A stretch of 41,674 bases of DNA from Pseudomonas viridiflava (GCF_900582195.1 NZ_UTHA01000126.1:1-41674), one strand, 5' to 3'; positions 8,019 through 16,953 are shown, numbered from the stretch's first letter. Numbers and translations are program-made. Notes: generated by a model not told the origin, from the sequence alone.

Positions 8019-8582
8019 ATGCTCATCAGGTCACTGACCCTGACACTCTTGCTGGCGATTGCCGGCCCCTTGTTCGCCGCTGACAACGATTCGCCCATCG
8101 CCGGGGACATGGGCCGCGCCCGACCGCTGATCGTGATCGCACAAAGCACCGTCGACCCCGTATGGGTAGCGCTGAAAAAGTCGCTGGAGGATCCCGCCAA
8201 CAAAAAGGGCGTGACCGACCGCAATATCAAGGTCTACACCATCCTCAACATGTCCGGACAACTCGACGGCAAGGACATGGGCCAGCAAGACACCATGGCG
8301 CTGATCCGCGCATTGAAACTTGGCGCCGGCGCGTTGCCCAAAGTGATTTTGGTGGGCAAGGATGGCGAGAAGAAACTGGAAAGCTCCGGGGACGAATCGA
8401 AGTCGGTGGATTTGAAGAAGATCTTTGACACCATTGATGCCATGCCAATGGCTGAGAAGGAAGCGGCCGCTGCGGCTCAGGCGCCAGTTGCTGCCGAGCC
8501 TGAACCGGCCAAAGGTACGAAAGGCGCAAAGCCGACCAAGCCTGCAAAACCGTCTAAGCCGCCGGAAATGCCGGATGATTGA
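8019..8582 (+). CDS. DUF4174-like exported protein with Lys/Pro tail
   Basis: Protein of 187 residues. AAAGGAG at 8006-8012 favours the ATG at 8019 over the one at 8013 and over a far upstream start. A signal peptide (MLIRSLTLTLLLAIAGPLFA) precedes a domain with RPLIVIAQSTVDPVW near its start and LPKVILVGKDGEKKL near its end, the pattern of DUF4174, a thioredoxin-like family of unknown role. After the domain comes an Ala-rich segment and a low-complexity tail of Lys-Pro repeats (KGAKPTKPAKPSKPPE), unusual for the family and possibly wall or nucleic-acid binding. A terminator follows. Confidence 0.75.
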   Translation: MLIRSLTLTLLLAIAGPLFAADNDSPIAGDMGRARPLIVIAQSTVDPVWVALKKSLEDPANKKGVTDRNIKVYTILNMSGQLDGKDMGQQDTMALIRALKLGAGALPKVILVGKDGEKKLESSGDESKSVDLKKIFDTIDAMPMAEKEAAAAAQAPVAAEPEPAKGTKGAKPTKPAKPSKPPEMPDD

Positions 8583-8604
8583 TGGCATGGCCTGATTAAA
8601 AAAA

Positions 8605-8634
8605 GGGCGACCTCAGCAGGTCGCCCATTTTTTG
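8605..8634 (+). terminator. Rho-independent terminator
   Basis: Stem GGGCGACCT / AGGTCGCCC (8605-8613, 8618-8626), loop CAGC, then ATTTTTT. A run of A on the other side makes it usable from both directions. Confidence 0.9.
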
Positions 8635-8640
8635 TCCGCG

Positions 8641-8724
8641 AAAAGATCGCAGCCTGCTGCAGCTCCTACAGGATCGGGTTTTTCACTCGGTCGATGTAGG
8701 AGCTGCCGCAGGCTGCGATCTTTT
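8641..8724. repeat. Second REP family (TGTAGGAGCTGCCGCAGG type)
   Basis: Arms at 8641-8670 and 8695-8724 are inverted copies with one or two changes, starting AAAAGATCGCAGCCTGC on one side and ending GCAGGCTGCGATCTTTT on the other. A REP class distinct from the GTGGGAGCGAGC elements; lies directly behind the beta-lactamase gene. Confidence 0.88.
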
Positions 8725-8729
8725 GATTT

Positions 8730-9896
8730 TCAGTCAGTGACAGCACTCAGGATTTTGTGGGCTATTTTCACCCGCTCAGGAATCGGGAAGTTCTTGTTGG
8801 CCATGATCACGATGCCAATGTCCTTGCTCGGCACAAACGCCACGTAGGTCCCGAAGCCACCCGTCGAGCCGGTCTTGTTGATCAACACATCTTCCGGTTG
8901 TGGTCGCGGCGGATTCAGCCACTGCACCTTATGCGCCTGCATGGCCATTTCCGTCGAGTTGCCCGCCAGCAAGCGATCAAGGCTGATCGGGTAGCGGTAC
9001 ATTTCCCAACCCAGACCCTGAGTCATATCGCCAACCGTGTAGTAACCAGTGTGGGTGTTGGCGATGGTTTTTTGCAGGGACGCTTCAAGCGTTTCAGGTT
9101 TAAGGTTGGCCTGTACGTAACGCAGCATGTCCACCGCGCTGGTTTTCACGCCATAGGCCTGCGAGTCAAGCGCACCGGGCGTGACGCGCACCGGTTTGCC
9201 GTTCTTGTCATAGCCCTGTGCATACCGGTCCATTTGCGCGGCGGGCACGCTGAGGTAGGTGTGCTGCAAACCGAGTTTCGGCAGCAGGGTTTGCGTCATC
9301 GCCTGGTCAAACGGCTGGCCGAGGCTTTTCGCCGCCAGATAACCGAACAAACCCAGACTCGGGTTGGAGTACTGGCGATGGCTGCCTGCCGGATAAACCG
9401 GTTTCCACTGCTGGAAATAGCCGAGCATCTTGTCAGACGAATCCGCATAGTCCGGGAACTGCAGCGGCAATCCGCCGGCGCTGTAGGTACCCAGTTGCAG
9501 CACCGTGATGTTGTCGAAGGCGCTGCCTTTCAGTTCAGGCCAGAGCTGACTGGCCTTGGTCGACACGTCCAGTTTGCCGGTGGCTTGCGCGTAACCGGCG
9601 AGGGTGGCGGTGAAGGTTTTACTCACCGAACCGATTTCGAACAGGGTGTTTTCGCTGACTTTCTTCCCGGAATCTTTGTTGGCGACGCCGTAGTTAAAGT
9701 AATGCGGTTGACCGTTGATGGTCAGCGCCACGCTCAGGCCGGGAATGTTCTGCTGCTGCATCACCGGCGTTACCGCGTCGTTGACCAATGCTTGCAGTTG
9801 CGCAGCGTCGGGCACGGCGGCCAGGCAGGATGTAGCGCCGAAAAACAGGCCGAAAGCGGCGCAGGAAATGACTTTGCTCGATTGAATGGATGGCAT
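8730..9896 (-). CDS. ampC: Class C beta-lactamase
   Basis: Protein of 388 residues that hydrolyses cephalosporins and penicillins in the periplasm. The ATG at 9896 has GGAGAG upstream and starts the signal peptide; the in-frame ATG at 9914 lacks a ribosome site. Catalytic motifs are all present: S90-V-S-K93 (EIGSVSKTF), Y176-S-N178 (RQYSNPS) and K341-T-G343 (NKTGSTGGFG). Length is right for the family. It is divergent from ampR across a 160-base gap, the classical inducible arrangement. A promoter-like pair is visible in that gap. Confidence 0.96.
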   Translation of the reverse strand: MPSIQSSKVISCAAFGLFFGATSCLAAVPDAAQLQALVNDAVTPVMQQQNIPGLSVALTINGQPHYFNYGVANKDSGKKVSENTLFEIGSVSKTFTATLAGYAQATGKLDVSTKASQLWPELKGSAFDNITVLQLGTYSAGGLPLQFPDYADSSDKMLGYFQQWKPVYPAGSHRQYSNPSLGLFGYLAAKSLGQPFDQAMTQTLLPKLGLQHTYLSVPAAQMDRYAQGYDKNGKPVRVTPGALDSQAYGVKTSAVDMLRYVQANLKPETLEASLQKTIANTHTGYYTVGDMTQGLGWEMYRYPISLDRLLAGNSTEMAMQAHKVQWLNPPRPQPEDVLINKTGSTGGFGTYVAFVPSKDIGIVIMANKNFPIPERVKIAHKILSAVTD

Positions 9897-9982
9897 GAAC
9901 GAACCACTCTCCATGAGTGTTGATAGCGTTATCCCGCTACACTGCGGGCGATTTCTGTATTGGGCTACTGATCAGCGCCGCC

Positions 9983-10011
9983 AATCTAGTCATCTCGACG
10001 TCAATCGACAA
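9983..10011 (-). promoter_or_regulatory. Putative ampC promoter
   Basis: On the minus strand TTGTCG (10011-10006), 17 bases, TAGATT (9988-9983), placed 87 bases before the ampC start. Upstream of it, the 10022-10050 segment with CTCG-CA-CGAG and an AT-rich tract is where AmpR would be expected to bind. Hexamer reading only. Confidence 0.45.
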
Positions 10012-10056
10012 ACGATGAAAACTCGCACGAGCCATTAGAAAAATTTGGGACTGGGC

Positions 10057-10929
10057 ATGATTCGACCGCAATTGCCGCTCAACGCACTGCGCGCCTTTGA
10101 AGCGTCCGCACGTCATTTGAGTTTCACCCGCGCGGCCGTGGAGCTGTGCGTCACCCAGGCTGCCGTCAGCCATCAGGTGAAAAGCCTTGAGGCGCAGCTC
10201 GACGTTACCCTGTTCAAGCGCCTGCCTCGTGGTCTGATGCTGACCAGCGAAGGCGAAACTTTGTTGCCGGTGCTGAGCACTTCGTTCGATCACATCGCGC
10301 AGATTCTAGAACGCCTTGCCGGTGGACAGTATCGCGAAATGTTGACGGTCGGCGCGGTCGGCACCTTCGCTGTCGGTTGGCTGTTGCCGAGGTTGGCGGA
10401 CTTCCGGGCGAAACATCCGCTCATGGATCTGCGCCTGTCGACCAACAACAACCGTGTGGATGTGGCGGCGGAAGGGCTGGATTACGCGATTCGCTTTGGC
10501 GCCGGGGCGTGGCATGGCATCGAGGCGACGCGGTTGCTCGATGCACCGCTGTCGGTGTTGTGTGTGCCCGAAATCGCTCGGCAACTGCATTTACCGGGGG
10601 ATGTGTTGCAACAGACGCTGCTGCGCTCTTATCGCACGGATGAATGGCCGGAATGGTTTCAGGCTGCCGGATTGACAACGCAGGCTGCTCCGCCGCAGAG
10701 CATTGTGTTCGATTCGTCGCTGGCGATGATGGAGGCGGCGTTGCAGGGCAGTGGGGTGGCGTTGGCGCCGCCATTGATGTTCGCCCGGCAACTGGCGGCG
10801 GAGGCGATTTGTCAGCCGTTTGCGATTGAGATTACGACGGGGAGTTATTGGTTGACGCGGTTGCAGTCGCGACCGGAGACGGCGGCGATGCTTGCCTTCA
10901 AGGAGTGGCTGTTACAGGCTTCCGAATAG
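10057..10929 (+). CDS. ampR: LysR-type regulator AmpR
   Basis: Protein of 290 residues starting MIRPQLPLNALRAFEA. The helix-turn-helix lies at about residues 20-45 (LSFTRAAVELCVTQAAVSHQ), followed by the linker and a periplasmic-binding-like effector domain (TVGAVGTFAVGWLLPR, NNNRVDVAAEGLDYAIRFG). The sequence closely follows the AmpR proteins I know from P. aeruginosa. AmpR senses cell-wall muropeptides and switches ampC from repression to activation. I use the ATG at 10057 rather than the TTG at 10045. A REPIN follows the gene. Confidence 0.95.
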   Translation: MIRPQLPLNALRAFEASARHLSFTRAAVELCVTQAAVSHQVKSLEAQLDVTLFKRLPRGLMLTSEGETLLPVLSTSFDHIAQILERLAGGQYREMLTVGAVGTFAVGWLLPRLADFRAKHPLMDLRLSTNNNRVDVAAEGLDYAIRFGAGAWHGIEATRLLDAPLSVLCVPEIARQLHLPGDVLQQTLLRSYRTDEWPEWFQAAGLTTQAAPPQSIVFDSSLAMMEAALQGSGVALAPPLMFARQLAAEAICQPFAIEITTGSYWLTRLQSRPETAAMLAFKEWLLQASE

Positions 10930-10937
10930 CGTAAAAC

Positions 10938-11030
10938 CCTGTGGGAGCGAGCTTGCTCGCGAAAGGGGCTGGTCAGTCAACATTACTGTTTATGACACAC
11001 CGCATTCGCGAGCAAGCTCGCTCCCACAGG
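10938..11030. repeat. REPIN C
   Basis: CCTGTGGGAGCGAGCTTGC ... GCAAGCTCGCTCCCACAGG, inverted arms around a ~40-base spacer. The spacer end TGACACACCGCATTCGCGAG is also found in REPIN F, so these two are recent relatives. Confidence 0.9.
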
Positions 11031-11056
11031 GGGCAGTGGTGGAATGGATATCAGGT

Positions 11057-12400
11057 TCAGCGCACCAGACACGGCCGCTTGTTATCGAACGTCCACCCCG
11101 GAATCAAAAACTGCATTGCCACGCTGTCATCCCGCGCGCCGAGGCCCATGCCTTTGTACAGTTCATGAGCCTTGGCCACCTGATCCATGTCCAGCTCGAC
11201 ACCCAGCCCCGGTTTTTTCGGCACCTGCACCAGACCGTCGACGATTTGCAGCGGCGCCTTGGTCAAACGCTGGCCGTCCTGCCAGATCCAGTGGGTGTCG
11301 ATGGCGGTGATCTCGCCCGGCGCAGCAGCGGCGACATGGGTGAACATCGCCAGCGAGATATCGAAATGGTTGTTGGAATGCGAGCCCCAGGTCAGACCCC
11401 ACTCATGGCACATCTGCGCCACGCGCACCGAACCCTGCATGGTCCAGAAGTGCGGGTCGGCCAGTGGAATGTCCACCGAATGCAACTGGATCGCGTGGCC
11501 CATCTCGCGCCAGTCAGTGGCGATCATGTTGGTGGCGGTTTTCAGCCCGGTAGCGCGGCGAAATTCGGCCATGACTTCGCGACCGGAATAACCGTTTTCC
11601 GCACCGCACGGGTCTTCGGCGTAGGCGAGCACCTGATGCTGGTCGCGGCACAAACGAATAGCTTCTTTGAGTGACCATGCGCCGTTCGGATCGAGGGTAA
11701 TCCGCGCATCAGGAAAGCGCTCGGCCAGCGCTGTCACCGCTTCGATTTCCGCATCACCGCTGAGCACGCCGCCCTTGAGTTTGAAGTCCTTGAAACCGTA
11801 TTTCGCATGAGCCGCTTCGGCGAGGCGCACCACGGCTTCGGCAGTCATAGCCTTCTCGTGTCGCACGCGGAACCAGTCGTTGTCGGCATCCGGTTCGCTG
11901 CGATAGGCGAGGTCGGTTTCGTGCTGATCGCCCACGTAGAACAGATAACCGAGCATCTTCACTTCGTCACGTTGCTGACCTTCGCCGAGCAGTGCTGCCA
12001 CTGGTACATCGAGATGCTGACCGAGCAGATCGAGCAGCGCGGCTTCGAGGCCGGCGACCGCGTGAATGGTGATGCGCAGGTCAAACGTCTGCAAACCACG
12101 ACCGCCGGCATCGCGGTCGGCAAAGGTTTGGCGAACCTGATTGAGGATCTTCTGATACGTGCCGATCGGGCTGCCGACCACCAGGCTGCGTGCGTCTTCC
12201 AGGGTTTGGCGAATGCGCTCGCCACCGGGCACTTCACCGACGCCGGTGTGGCCGGCGTTGTCCTTGAGGATGACGATGTTGCGGGTGAAAAACGGCCCGT
12301 GGGCGCCGCTCAGATTGAGCAGCATGCCGTCGTGACCGGCCACCGGAATGACTTGCATGTCGGTAATGATCGGGGCTTTGGCGATGTCGTGTGCGGTCAT
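11057..12400 (-). CDS. gudD: D-glucarate dehydratase
   Basis: Protein of 447 residues of the enolase superfamily, converting D-glucarate to 5-keto-4-deoxyglucarate. N-terminal capping domain up to ~130, then the barrel with the catalytic Lys pair in KDFKLKGG, the metal ligand region [12 protein letters not shown], the [17 protein letters not shown] segment and the catalytic His region [19 protein letters not shown]. Length is right. Ribosome site AAGGATAA precedes the ATG. It is the second gene of an operon with the transporter gene, 24 bases upstream, and is followed by REPIN C. Confidence 0.96.
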   Translation of the reverse strand: MTAHDIAKAPIITDMQVIPVAGHDGMLLNLSGAHGPFFTRNIVILKDNAGHTGVGEVPGGERIRQTLEDARSLVVGSPIGTYQKILNQVRQTFADRDAGGRGLQTFDLRITIHAVAGLEAALLDLLGQHLDVPVAALLGEGQQRDEVKMLGYLFYVGDQHETDLAYRSEPDADNDWFRVRHEKAMTAEAVVRLAEAAHAKYGFKDFKLKGGVLSGDAEIEAVTALAERFPDARITLDPNGAWSLKEAIRLCRDQHQVLAYAEDPCGAENGYSGREVMAEFRRATGLKTATNMIATDWREMGHAIQLHSVDIPLADPHFWTMQGSVRVAQMCHEWGLTWGSHSNNHFDISLAMFTHVAAAAPGEITAIDTHWIWQDGQRLTKAPLQIVDGLVQVPKKPGLGVELDMDQVAKAHELYKGMGLGARDDSVAMQFLIPGWTFDNKRPCLVR

Positions 12401-12424
12401 GTTCTTATCCTTCTGATAAAGAAT

Positions 12425-13771
12425 TCAGGCGTGCTTTGGCGCAGCTTCAACCACGGCGATTTCAGCAGCAGGTTTCGGTGTGGTGCGCGCGAAGAAAACA
12501 ATAATGGCGGCGATGATCGAGGTCGCCGCCAGGCCATAGAGGCCGCCCTGAATCGAGCCGGTGTGTTCTTCGAGCAGACCGAACGTGGTCGGCGCGACGA
12601 AGCCGCCAAGGTTGCCGACCGAGTTGATCAGCGCGATCACCGCCGCGGCGATGCGGGCATCCAGATACGCTTGGGGAATCGGCCAGAACAGTGACGAAGC
12701 GGATTTGAAACCCAGCGCGGCAAAACAGATCGCGACGAAAGCGAAGATCGGCCCACCGGTGGTGGACATGAACATCCCCGCAGCGGCGATCAACAGGGCG
12801 GTGGCGACCCACGCCTGCTGGTGTTTCCACTTGGCCGAGAACGAGGCGAAGGCGTACATGCCGATGATCGACAGCAGCCACGGAATCGAGTTGAACAGGC
12901 CGACCTGGAAATCACTCATCTCGCCCATTTTCTTGATGATGCTCGGCAGCCAGAAAGTCGCCGCGTAGATGGTCAACTGAATGAAGAAGTAGATCAGGCA
13001 GAACAGAATGATCTGCCGGTCCTTGAGCAGTTTGCCCATCGATGGCCGGATGGGCGTCGCGGCTTCGCGGGCCTGCTGTTCAGCGTCGATGGCATTGACC
13101 AGTGCATCCTGTTCGGCGCGGGTCAGCCATTTTGCGTCGTGGGGTTTGGCATCGAGCCAGAACCAGACGAACACGCACAGGCACACCGAAAACATCCCTT
13201 CAATGAAGTACATCCATTGCCAGCCGTGCATGCCCAGCCCGTTGATTTGCAGGAGCAGACCGGACAACGGGCCGGAGATCAGCGAGGCCACGGCCGAGCC
13301 GCTGAGGAAGATCGCAATCGCCTTGCCGCGCTCGGCGCCGGGCAGCCAACGGGTGAAGTAGTAGATCACCCCGGGAAAGAACCCGGCCTCGGCCACGCCG
13401 AGCAAAAAGCGCAACACGTAGAAGTGGGTTTCGTTCTGGATGAACGCCATGCCGGCGGCGACCAGACCCCAGGTGAGCATGATGCGGGTCAGCCAGATGC
13501 GTGCACCGACTTTCTGCAGCAGCATGTTGGAGGGTACTTCGAACAGTGCGTAACCGATGAAGAACAGCCCGGCGCCGAAGCCGTAAGCGGCGGCACCAAT
13601 GCCCAGGTCATGTTCCATGTGAGTGCGGACGAAACCGATGTTCACCCGGTCAATGTAATTGACGATGAACATGATCACGAAGAGCGGCAGGACGTGGCGT
13701 TTCACTTTCGAGATGGCGGAGGCGAGTGTCGAATCGACGCCCTCGTTCATCCCGGAGACGGAGGTTTTCAC
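12425..13771 (-). CDS. gudP: D-glucarate/galactarate MFS transporter
   Basis: Protein of 448 residues of the anion:cation symporter branch of the MFS, with about twelve helices. The first helix contains FVIMFIVNYIDRVNIGF, the signature of hexuronate/glucarate/phthalate permeases, and LLGVAEAGFFPGVIYYFTRWLP follows in the fourth segment. It should import D-glucarate with protons. The frame could start with GTG at 13786, but GGGAG eight bases before the GTG at 13771 makes that the better start. It is cotranscribed with gudD and divergent from the GntR regulator; the start region follows a promoter overlapped by two palindromes. Confidence 0.9.
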   Translation of the reverse strand: MKTSVSGMNEGVDSTLASAISKVKRHVLPLFVIMFIVNYIDRVNIGFVRTHMEHDLGIGAAAYGFGAGLFFIGYALFEVPSNMLLQKVGARIWLTRIMLTWGLVAAGMAFIQNETHFYVLRFLLGVAEAGFFPGVIYYFTRWLPGAERGKAIAIFLSGSAVASLISGPLSGLLLQINGLGMHGWQWMYFIEGMFSVCLCVFVWFWLDAKPHDAKWLTRAEQDALVNAIDAEQQAREAATPIRPSMGKLLKDRQIILFCLIYFFIQLTIYAATFWLPSIIKKMGEMSDFQVGLFNSIPWLLSIIGMYAFASFSAKWKHQQAWVATALLIAAAGMFMSTTGGPIFAFVAICFAALGFKSASSLFWPIPQAYLDARIAAAVIALINSVGNLGGFVAPTTFGLLEEHTGSIQGGLYGLAATSIIAAIIVFFARTTPKPAAEIAVVEAAPKHA

Positions 13772-13831
13772 TTGGTTTTCTCCCACTGATTATTTTTATG
13801 CGGGGTAGGGCAGGTGCGGCGTTGTTGATAG

Positions 13832-13863
13832 ACATCATACAACTGGAATTTTTTGTCCTACAA
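13832..13863 (-). promoter_or_regulatory. gudP promoter overlapped by two operator-like palindromes
   Basis: Minus strand TTGTAG (13863-13858), 18 bases, TATGAT (13839-13834). The -35 lies in TTGTAGGACAA (13853-13863, arms TTGT/ACAA) and the -10 in TTGTATGATGT (13832-13842), which keeps one half-site. A regulator bound to either would block RNA polymerase. Candidate operators for the divergent FadR-type regulator. Confidence 0.5.
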
Positions 13864-14028
13864 GTGGGGAGGGTCGATTAATTTTATCTGGAAGGCCGGT
13901 TTCTTATGCTTTTTCGTATTTTGGCTTAGCATTTATTGGGTTTTGTACTTCGAGGGTCGCGATAGATTTGCCCCGGCTACACACGAGTAATTTTTAAGGA
14001 GTCCTGATTTTTCCGATTTATTTGAATG

Positions 14029-14039
14029 TTGTCATACAA
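14029..14039 (+). promoter_or_regulatory. Operator-like palindrome before the gud regulator
   Basis: TTGTCATACAA, perfect arms TTGT/ACAA with a 3-base centre, 78 bases before the GntR start. It matches the TTGTATGACAA consensus style of FadR-family sugar-acid regulators and the sites on the gudP side, so autoregulation is likely. Confidence 0.5.
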
Positions 14040-14116
14040 GTTAAGGCGCTAGAATCAATCCCGTCAGCCAGCCTCGCAATGCTACGATCGGCAAGCCCCG
14101 ATCACCGGAACCGACC

Positions 14117-14830
14117 ATGCAAGAAGACCTCGACGCTCCCGCACGCAAACGTGCGCACAACCTCGCCCATGACCTGGTAGAGAAGCTCACCCAGAGCATC
14201 CTGCTCGGCCAGCTGTCACCGGGCGACAAGCTTCCTTCGGAGAACTCCATCGTGCAGGAGCACGGTGTCAGCCGTACTGTGGTGCGCGAGGCGATTTCCA
14301 AGTTGCAGGCTTCCGGGTTGGTGGAGACCCGCCATGGCATCGGCACGTTTGTGATCGAGCGCGCACCGGAGCAGGGCTTGCGCCTGAATGTCGATACCGC
14401 ACTCGGCGTGCGCAGCATTCTTGAATTGCGTCTGGGCCTGGAAACCCAAGCGGCGGCGTTGGCGGCGCAACGGCGCACGGAGGCGCAATTGCTGCAGATG
14501 CGTCAGGCGCTGGATGACTATCAACGGCTACTCGACAACAACGACAGTTGCGTCGAGGCCGATCGACGTTTTCATCTGCTGATCGCGGAGGCCACCGGCA
14601 ACGTCTGCTTCAGCGAGATCATGCAGCACCTGGGCAGTGCGATGATCCCACGCAACCGGCTCAACGCCGCCGAACGCGGCGCGGCGGATCTGAGCAAGCT
14701 CGGGCAACTGGCCCATTTGGAGCATGAGGCGATTCTGAATGCGATCAAGCGTCAGGATGCGGATGCCGCGCGCGCAGCCATGTGGTTGCATCTGACCAAC
14801 AGCCGTGACCGCTTTTCCGCGCAGGGCTGA
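14117..14830 (+). CDS. GntR/FadR-family regulator of the glucarate genes
   Basis: Protein of 237 residues. Winged helix-turn-helix at about 15-82 (PGDKLPSENSIVQEHGVSR, VVREAISKLQASGLVETRHG, GTFV) and an all-helical FCD effector domain from ~95 with the metal/ligand residues in RLGLETQAAALAA, DRRFHLLIAEATGN and HEAILNAIKRQD. Divergent from gudP-gudD with palindromic sites in between, so it most likely represses that operon until glucarate or a product binds. Ligand not proven. Confidence 0.88.
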   Translation: MQEDLDAPARKRAHNLAHDLVEKLTQSILLGQLSPGDKLPSENSIVQEHGVSRTVVREAISKLQASGLVETRHGIGTFVIERAPEQGLRLNVDTALGVRSILELRLGLETQAAALAAQRRTEAQLLQMRQALDDYQRLLDNNDSCVEADRRFHLLIAEATGNVCFSEIMQHLGSAMIPRNRLNAAERGAADLSKLGQLAHLEHEAILNAIKRQDADAARAAMWLHLTNSRDRFSAQG

Positions 14831-14922
14831 GCGCCGTCGGTCTGTTCGATAGCACGCCGCCCACGGGCCTGATTCCAAGTTGTACGGCCCGGGTATTCCG
14901 GACCTCCTTGGTGAGGTGTGTC

Positions 14923-15153
14923 ATGGCTAATGATTTGCTGTTTCAGGGTGGTGTGCTGCCAACCGATCCAACCCGGCCGATGCCCGGTACCGATGAGCCA
15001 ACGCTGACTGATCATGATTCTCCGATGGGGATGCCACCGGGACGTGATCCGTTGAGCGATGCTGATCGGCCGGAGGACTGGGAGGATCCGCCGGCAGATG
15101 ACGATGTACCGCCGGCGGATGAGCCGACGCCGTTGTCGGATGACCGGCGCTGA
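14923..15153 (+). CDS. Small acidic proline-rich disordered protein
   Basis: Protein of 76 residues, starting MANDLLFQGGVLPTDPTRP. GTGAGGTG (14911-14918) precedes the ATG at 14923. More than half the residues are Asp, Glu, Pro, Gly or Thr, as in DRPEDWEDPPADDDVPP. No signal peptide, membrane helix or domain; predicted disordered and strongly acidic. It resembles in style the two proteins at 28878 and 29097 in this window. Function unknown. Confidence 0.7.
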   Translation: MANDLLFQGGVLPTDPTRPMPGTDEPTLTDHDSPMGMPPGRDPLSDADRPEDWEDPPADDDVPPADEPTPLSDDRR

Positions 15154-15189
15154 TCGGTGGCTTTGATTAATGTGTTGTCTGTGCTAGCC

Positions 15190-15257
15190 CCTTCGCGAGC
15201 AAGCTCGCTCCCACAGGGAAGCGCGTTTCAATGTGGGAGCGAGCCTGCTCGCGAAGG
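15190..15257. repeat. REP pair D (reversed arrangement)
   Basis: CCTTCGCGAGCAAGCTCGCT (15190 on) then TGTGGGAGCGAGCCTGCTCG (15232 on). Here the CTTCGCGAG ends face outward, the reverse of REPINs A, B, C and F, with a 16-base gap. Confidence 0.88.
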
Positions 15258-15397
15258 CGGCATCAGCCTCAAAACAAATCCAGGGTCAGACCTCTGCTGT
15301 TCGAACCACTCAGCCCGCCACTCCAGATTCAAATGCCGGGGTGCACCCGGGGCAGGAGGCGATTGTGGCGATGTTGCGGGAGGCGTTTGTTGCGTAA
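15236..15397 (+). pseudogene. Possible 3-prime remnant of a coding sequence
   Basis: A frame ending at TAA 15395-15397 reads ...TPDSNAGVHPGQEAIVAMLREAFVA. The last 18 residues form a plausible amphipathic C-terminal helix, while the upstream part runs into the REP sequence and has no start with a ribosome site. It may be the decayed end of a lost gene. Weak call. Confidence 0.2.
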
Positions 15398-15406
15398 AAA
15401 AGGCTT

Positions 15407-15616
15407 CCCTCACCCCAGCCCTCTCCCGGAGGGAGAGGGGGCCGACCGAGGTGACATGGGTTATACATCGACCTGATCGACCGAGTCGATTATGGATTTA
15501 GACAAGCTGAACAATCGAGTCGATTATGGATTCACCGACGAATTTTCAGGTCGGTGAATTTCTCCAATATCCCCCAATCAGTCCACTCTCCCTCTGGGAG
15601 AGGGCTAGGGTGAGGG
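15407..15616. repeat. CCCTCACCC...GGGTGAGGG intergenic repeat, copy 1
   Basis: Outer arms CCCTCACCCCAGCCCTCTCC and GGAGAGGGCTAGGGTGAGGG are inverted. The interior holds two direct copies of CGAGTCGATTATGGATT (15482-15498, 15516-15532) and an ACCGACGAATTTTCAGGTCGGT hairpin region. With the REP pair and the remnant frame it fills the gene-free stretch 15154-15621; nothing else seen there. Confidence 0.82.
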
Positions 15617-15621
15617 CCTTC

Positions 15622-16953
15622 TCAGGCATCACGCAAATCCCGCATCAACAACCCAAACCGCAAATCCACCGCCTCCGGAATCGGCAGATAAACCGTATGC
15701 CCATCCCCCGGCGCCACGTCGATAGCCTCACCCTTGAGGCTCTGCAATTCACGCAGATCAAAATGAAAATTGCCTGCGGGCGTCATCAATTCCAGATGAT
15801 CACCCAGTGCAAAGCGATTCTTCACCTTGACCTCGGCCAGCCCCTCACGCCGCTCTCCAGTCAACTCGCCAACAAACTGCTGACGCTCCGACACCGAGCT
15901 GCCGTGCTGATAATTCTGGTACTCGTCATGCACATGCCGACGCAGAAAACCCTCGGTGTAGCCGCGCTGGGCCAGTGACTCCAGATCCGTCATCAGGCTG
16001 CGATCGAACTCACGCCCGGCCACCGCATCATCAATCGCCCGACGATAAACCTGGGTGGTGCGGGCGCAATAGAAGTGCGATTTGGTCCGGCCTTCGATCT
16101 TCAACGAATGCACGCCCATGCGCGTCAGACGCTCAACATGCTGCACCGCGCGCAGGTCCTTGGCGTTCATGATGTAAGTGCCGTGCTCGTCCTCGAACGC
16201 TGGCATCAAATCGTCGGGGCGATTGGCCTCCTGCAGCAGAAAGACCTGATCGGTAGGCGCGCCCAGACCCAGGGTCGGCTCGGGCTGGAAGGTCTGGACG
16301 ATCTCGCCGAGCTGGTTTTCCGTGGCCTCTTGCGCCGAGTATTTCCAGCGGCAGGCGTTGGTGCAGGCACCCTGATTGGCATCGCGCTTGTTCATGTAAC
16401 CCGACAGCAGGCAGCGTCCGGAATAGGCCATGCACAATGCGCCGTGGACGAATACTTCCAGTTCCATACCCGGCACCTGTTCGCGGATCTCGCCGATTTC
16501 TTCCAGCGACAGCTCCCGCGACAGGATGATCCGGCTCACCCCCTGTTGTTGCCAGAACTCGACACTCGCCCAGTTCACGGTGTTCGCCTGCACCGACAGG
16601 TGAATGGGCATCTGCGGGAAATGCCGGCGCACCAGCATGATCAGGCCCGGGTCGGACATGATCAGCGCATCCGGTGCCATTTCGATGACCGGCGCCAGAT
16701 CCTTGAGGAAGGTTTTCAGTTTGGCGTTGTGCGGGGCGATGTTGACGACCACGTAGAAGCGTTTGCCCTGAGCCTGGGCCTCACGAATGCCCAACGCCAG
16801 GTTGGCGTGATCGAACTCGTTGTTGCGCACCCGCAGGCTGTAACGCGGCTGGCCGGCGTAGACCGCATCGGCACCGTAGGCAAAGGCGTAGCGCATGTTT
16901 TTCAGGGTACCGGCGGGAGCGAGCAGTTCGGGGGCGGCGAGGATCGGGGTCAT
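15622..16953 (-). CDS. trhP: tRNA 5-hydroxyuridine synthesis protein TrhP (peptidase U32 family)
   Basis: Protein of 443 residues, known also as YegQ. It takes part in prephenate-dependent hydroxylation of uridine 34 in tRNAs. The U32 signature is seen as LEVFVHGALCMAYSGRCLLS followed by NQGACTNACRWKY, giving the four conserved cysteines. The N-terminal PELLAPAGTLKNMRYAFAYG and GADAVYAGQPRYSLR are also typical. The frame extends to 17052, but family alignment favours the ATG at 16953 (MTPILAAPELL). Despite the peptidase label, no protease residues are expected. Confidence 0.93.
   Translation of the reverse strand: MTPILAAPELLAPAGTLKNMRYAFAYGADAVYAGQPRYSLRVRNNEFDHANLALGIREAQAQGKRFYVVVNIAPHNAKLKTFLKDLAPVIEMAPDALIMSDPGLIMLVRRHFPQMPIHLSVQANTVNWASVEFWQQQGVSRIILSRELSLEEIGEIREQVPGMELEVFVHGALCMAYSGRCLLSGYMNKRDANQGACTNACRWKYSAQEATENQLGEIVQTFQPEPTLGLGAPTDQVFLLQEANRPDDLMPAFEDEHGTYIMNAKDLRAVQHVERLTRMGVHSLKIEGRTKSHFYCARTTQVYRRAIDDAVAGREFDRSLMTDLESLAQRGYTEGFLRRHVHDEYQNYQHGSSVSERQQFVGELTGERREGLAEVKVKNRFALGDHLELMTPAGNFHFDLRELQSLKGEAIDVAPGDGHTVYLPIPEAVDLRFGLLMRDLRDA

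Noticed and set aside
15157..15501. Frame of 114 codons across REP pair D and the CCCTCACCC repeat
   Set aside because: It reads through repeats (SRASSLPQG is the usual REP shadow) and has no ribosome site.
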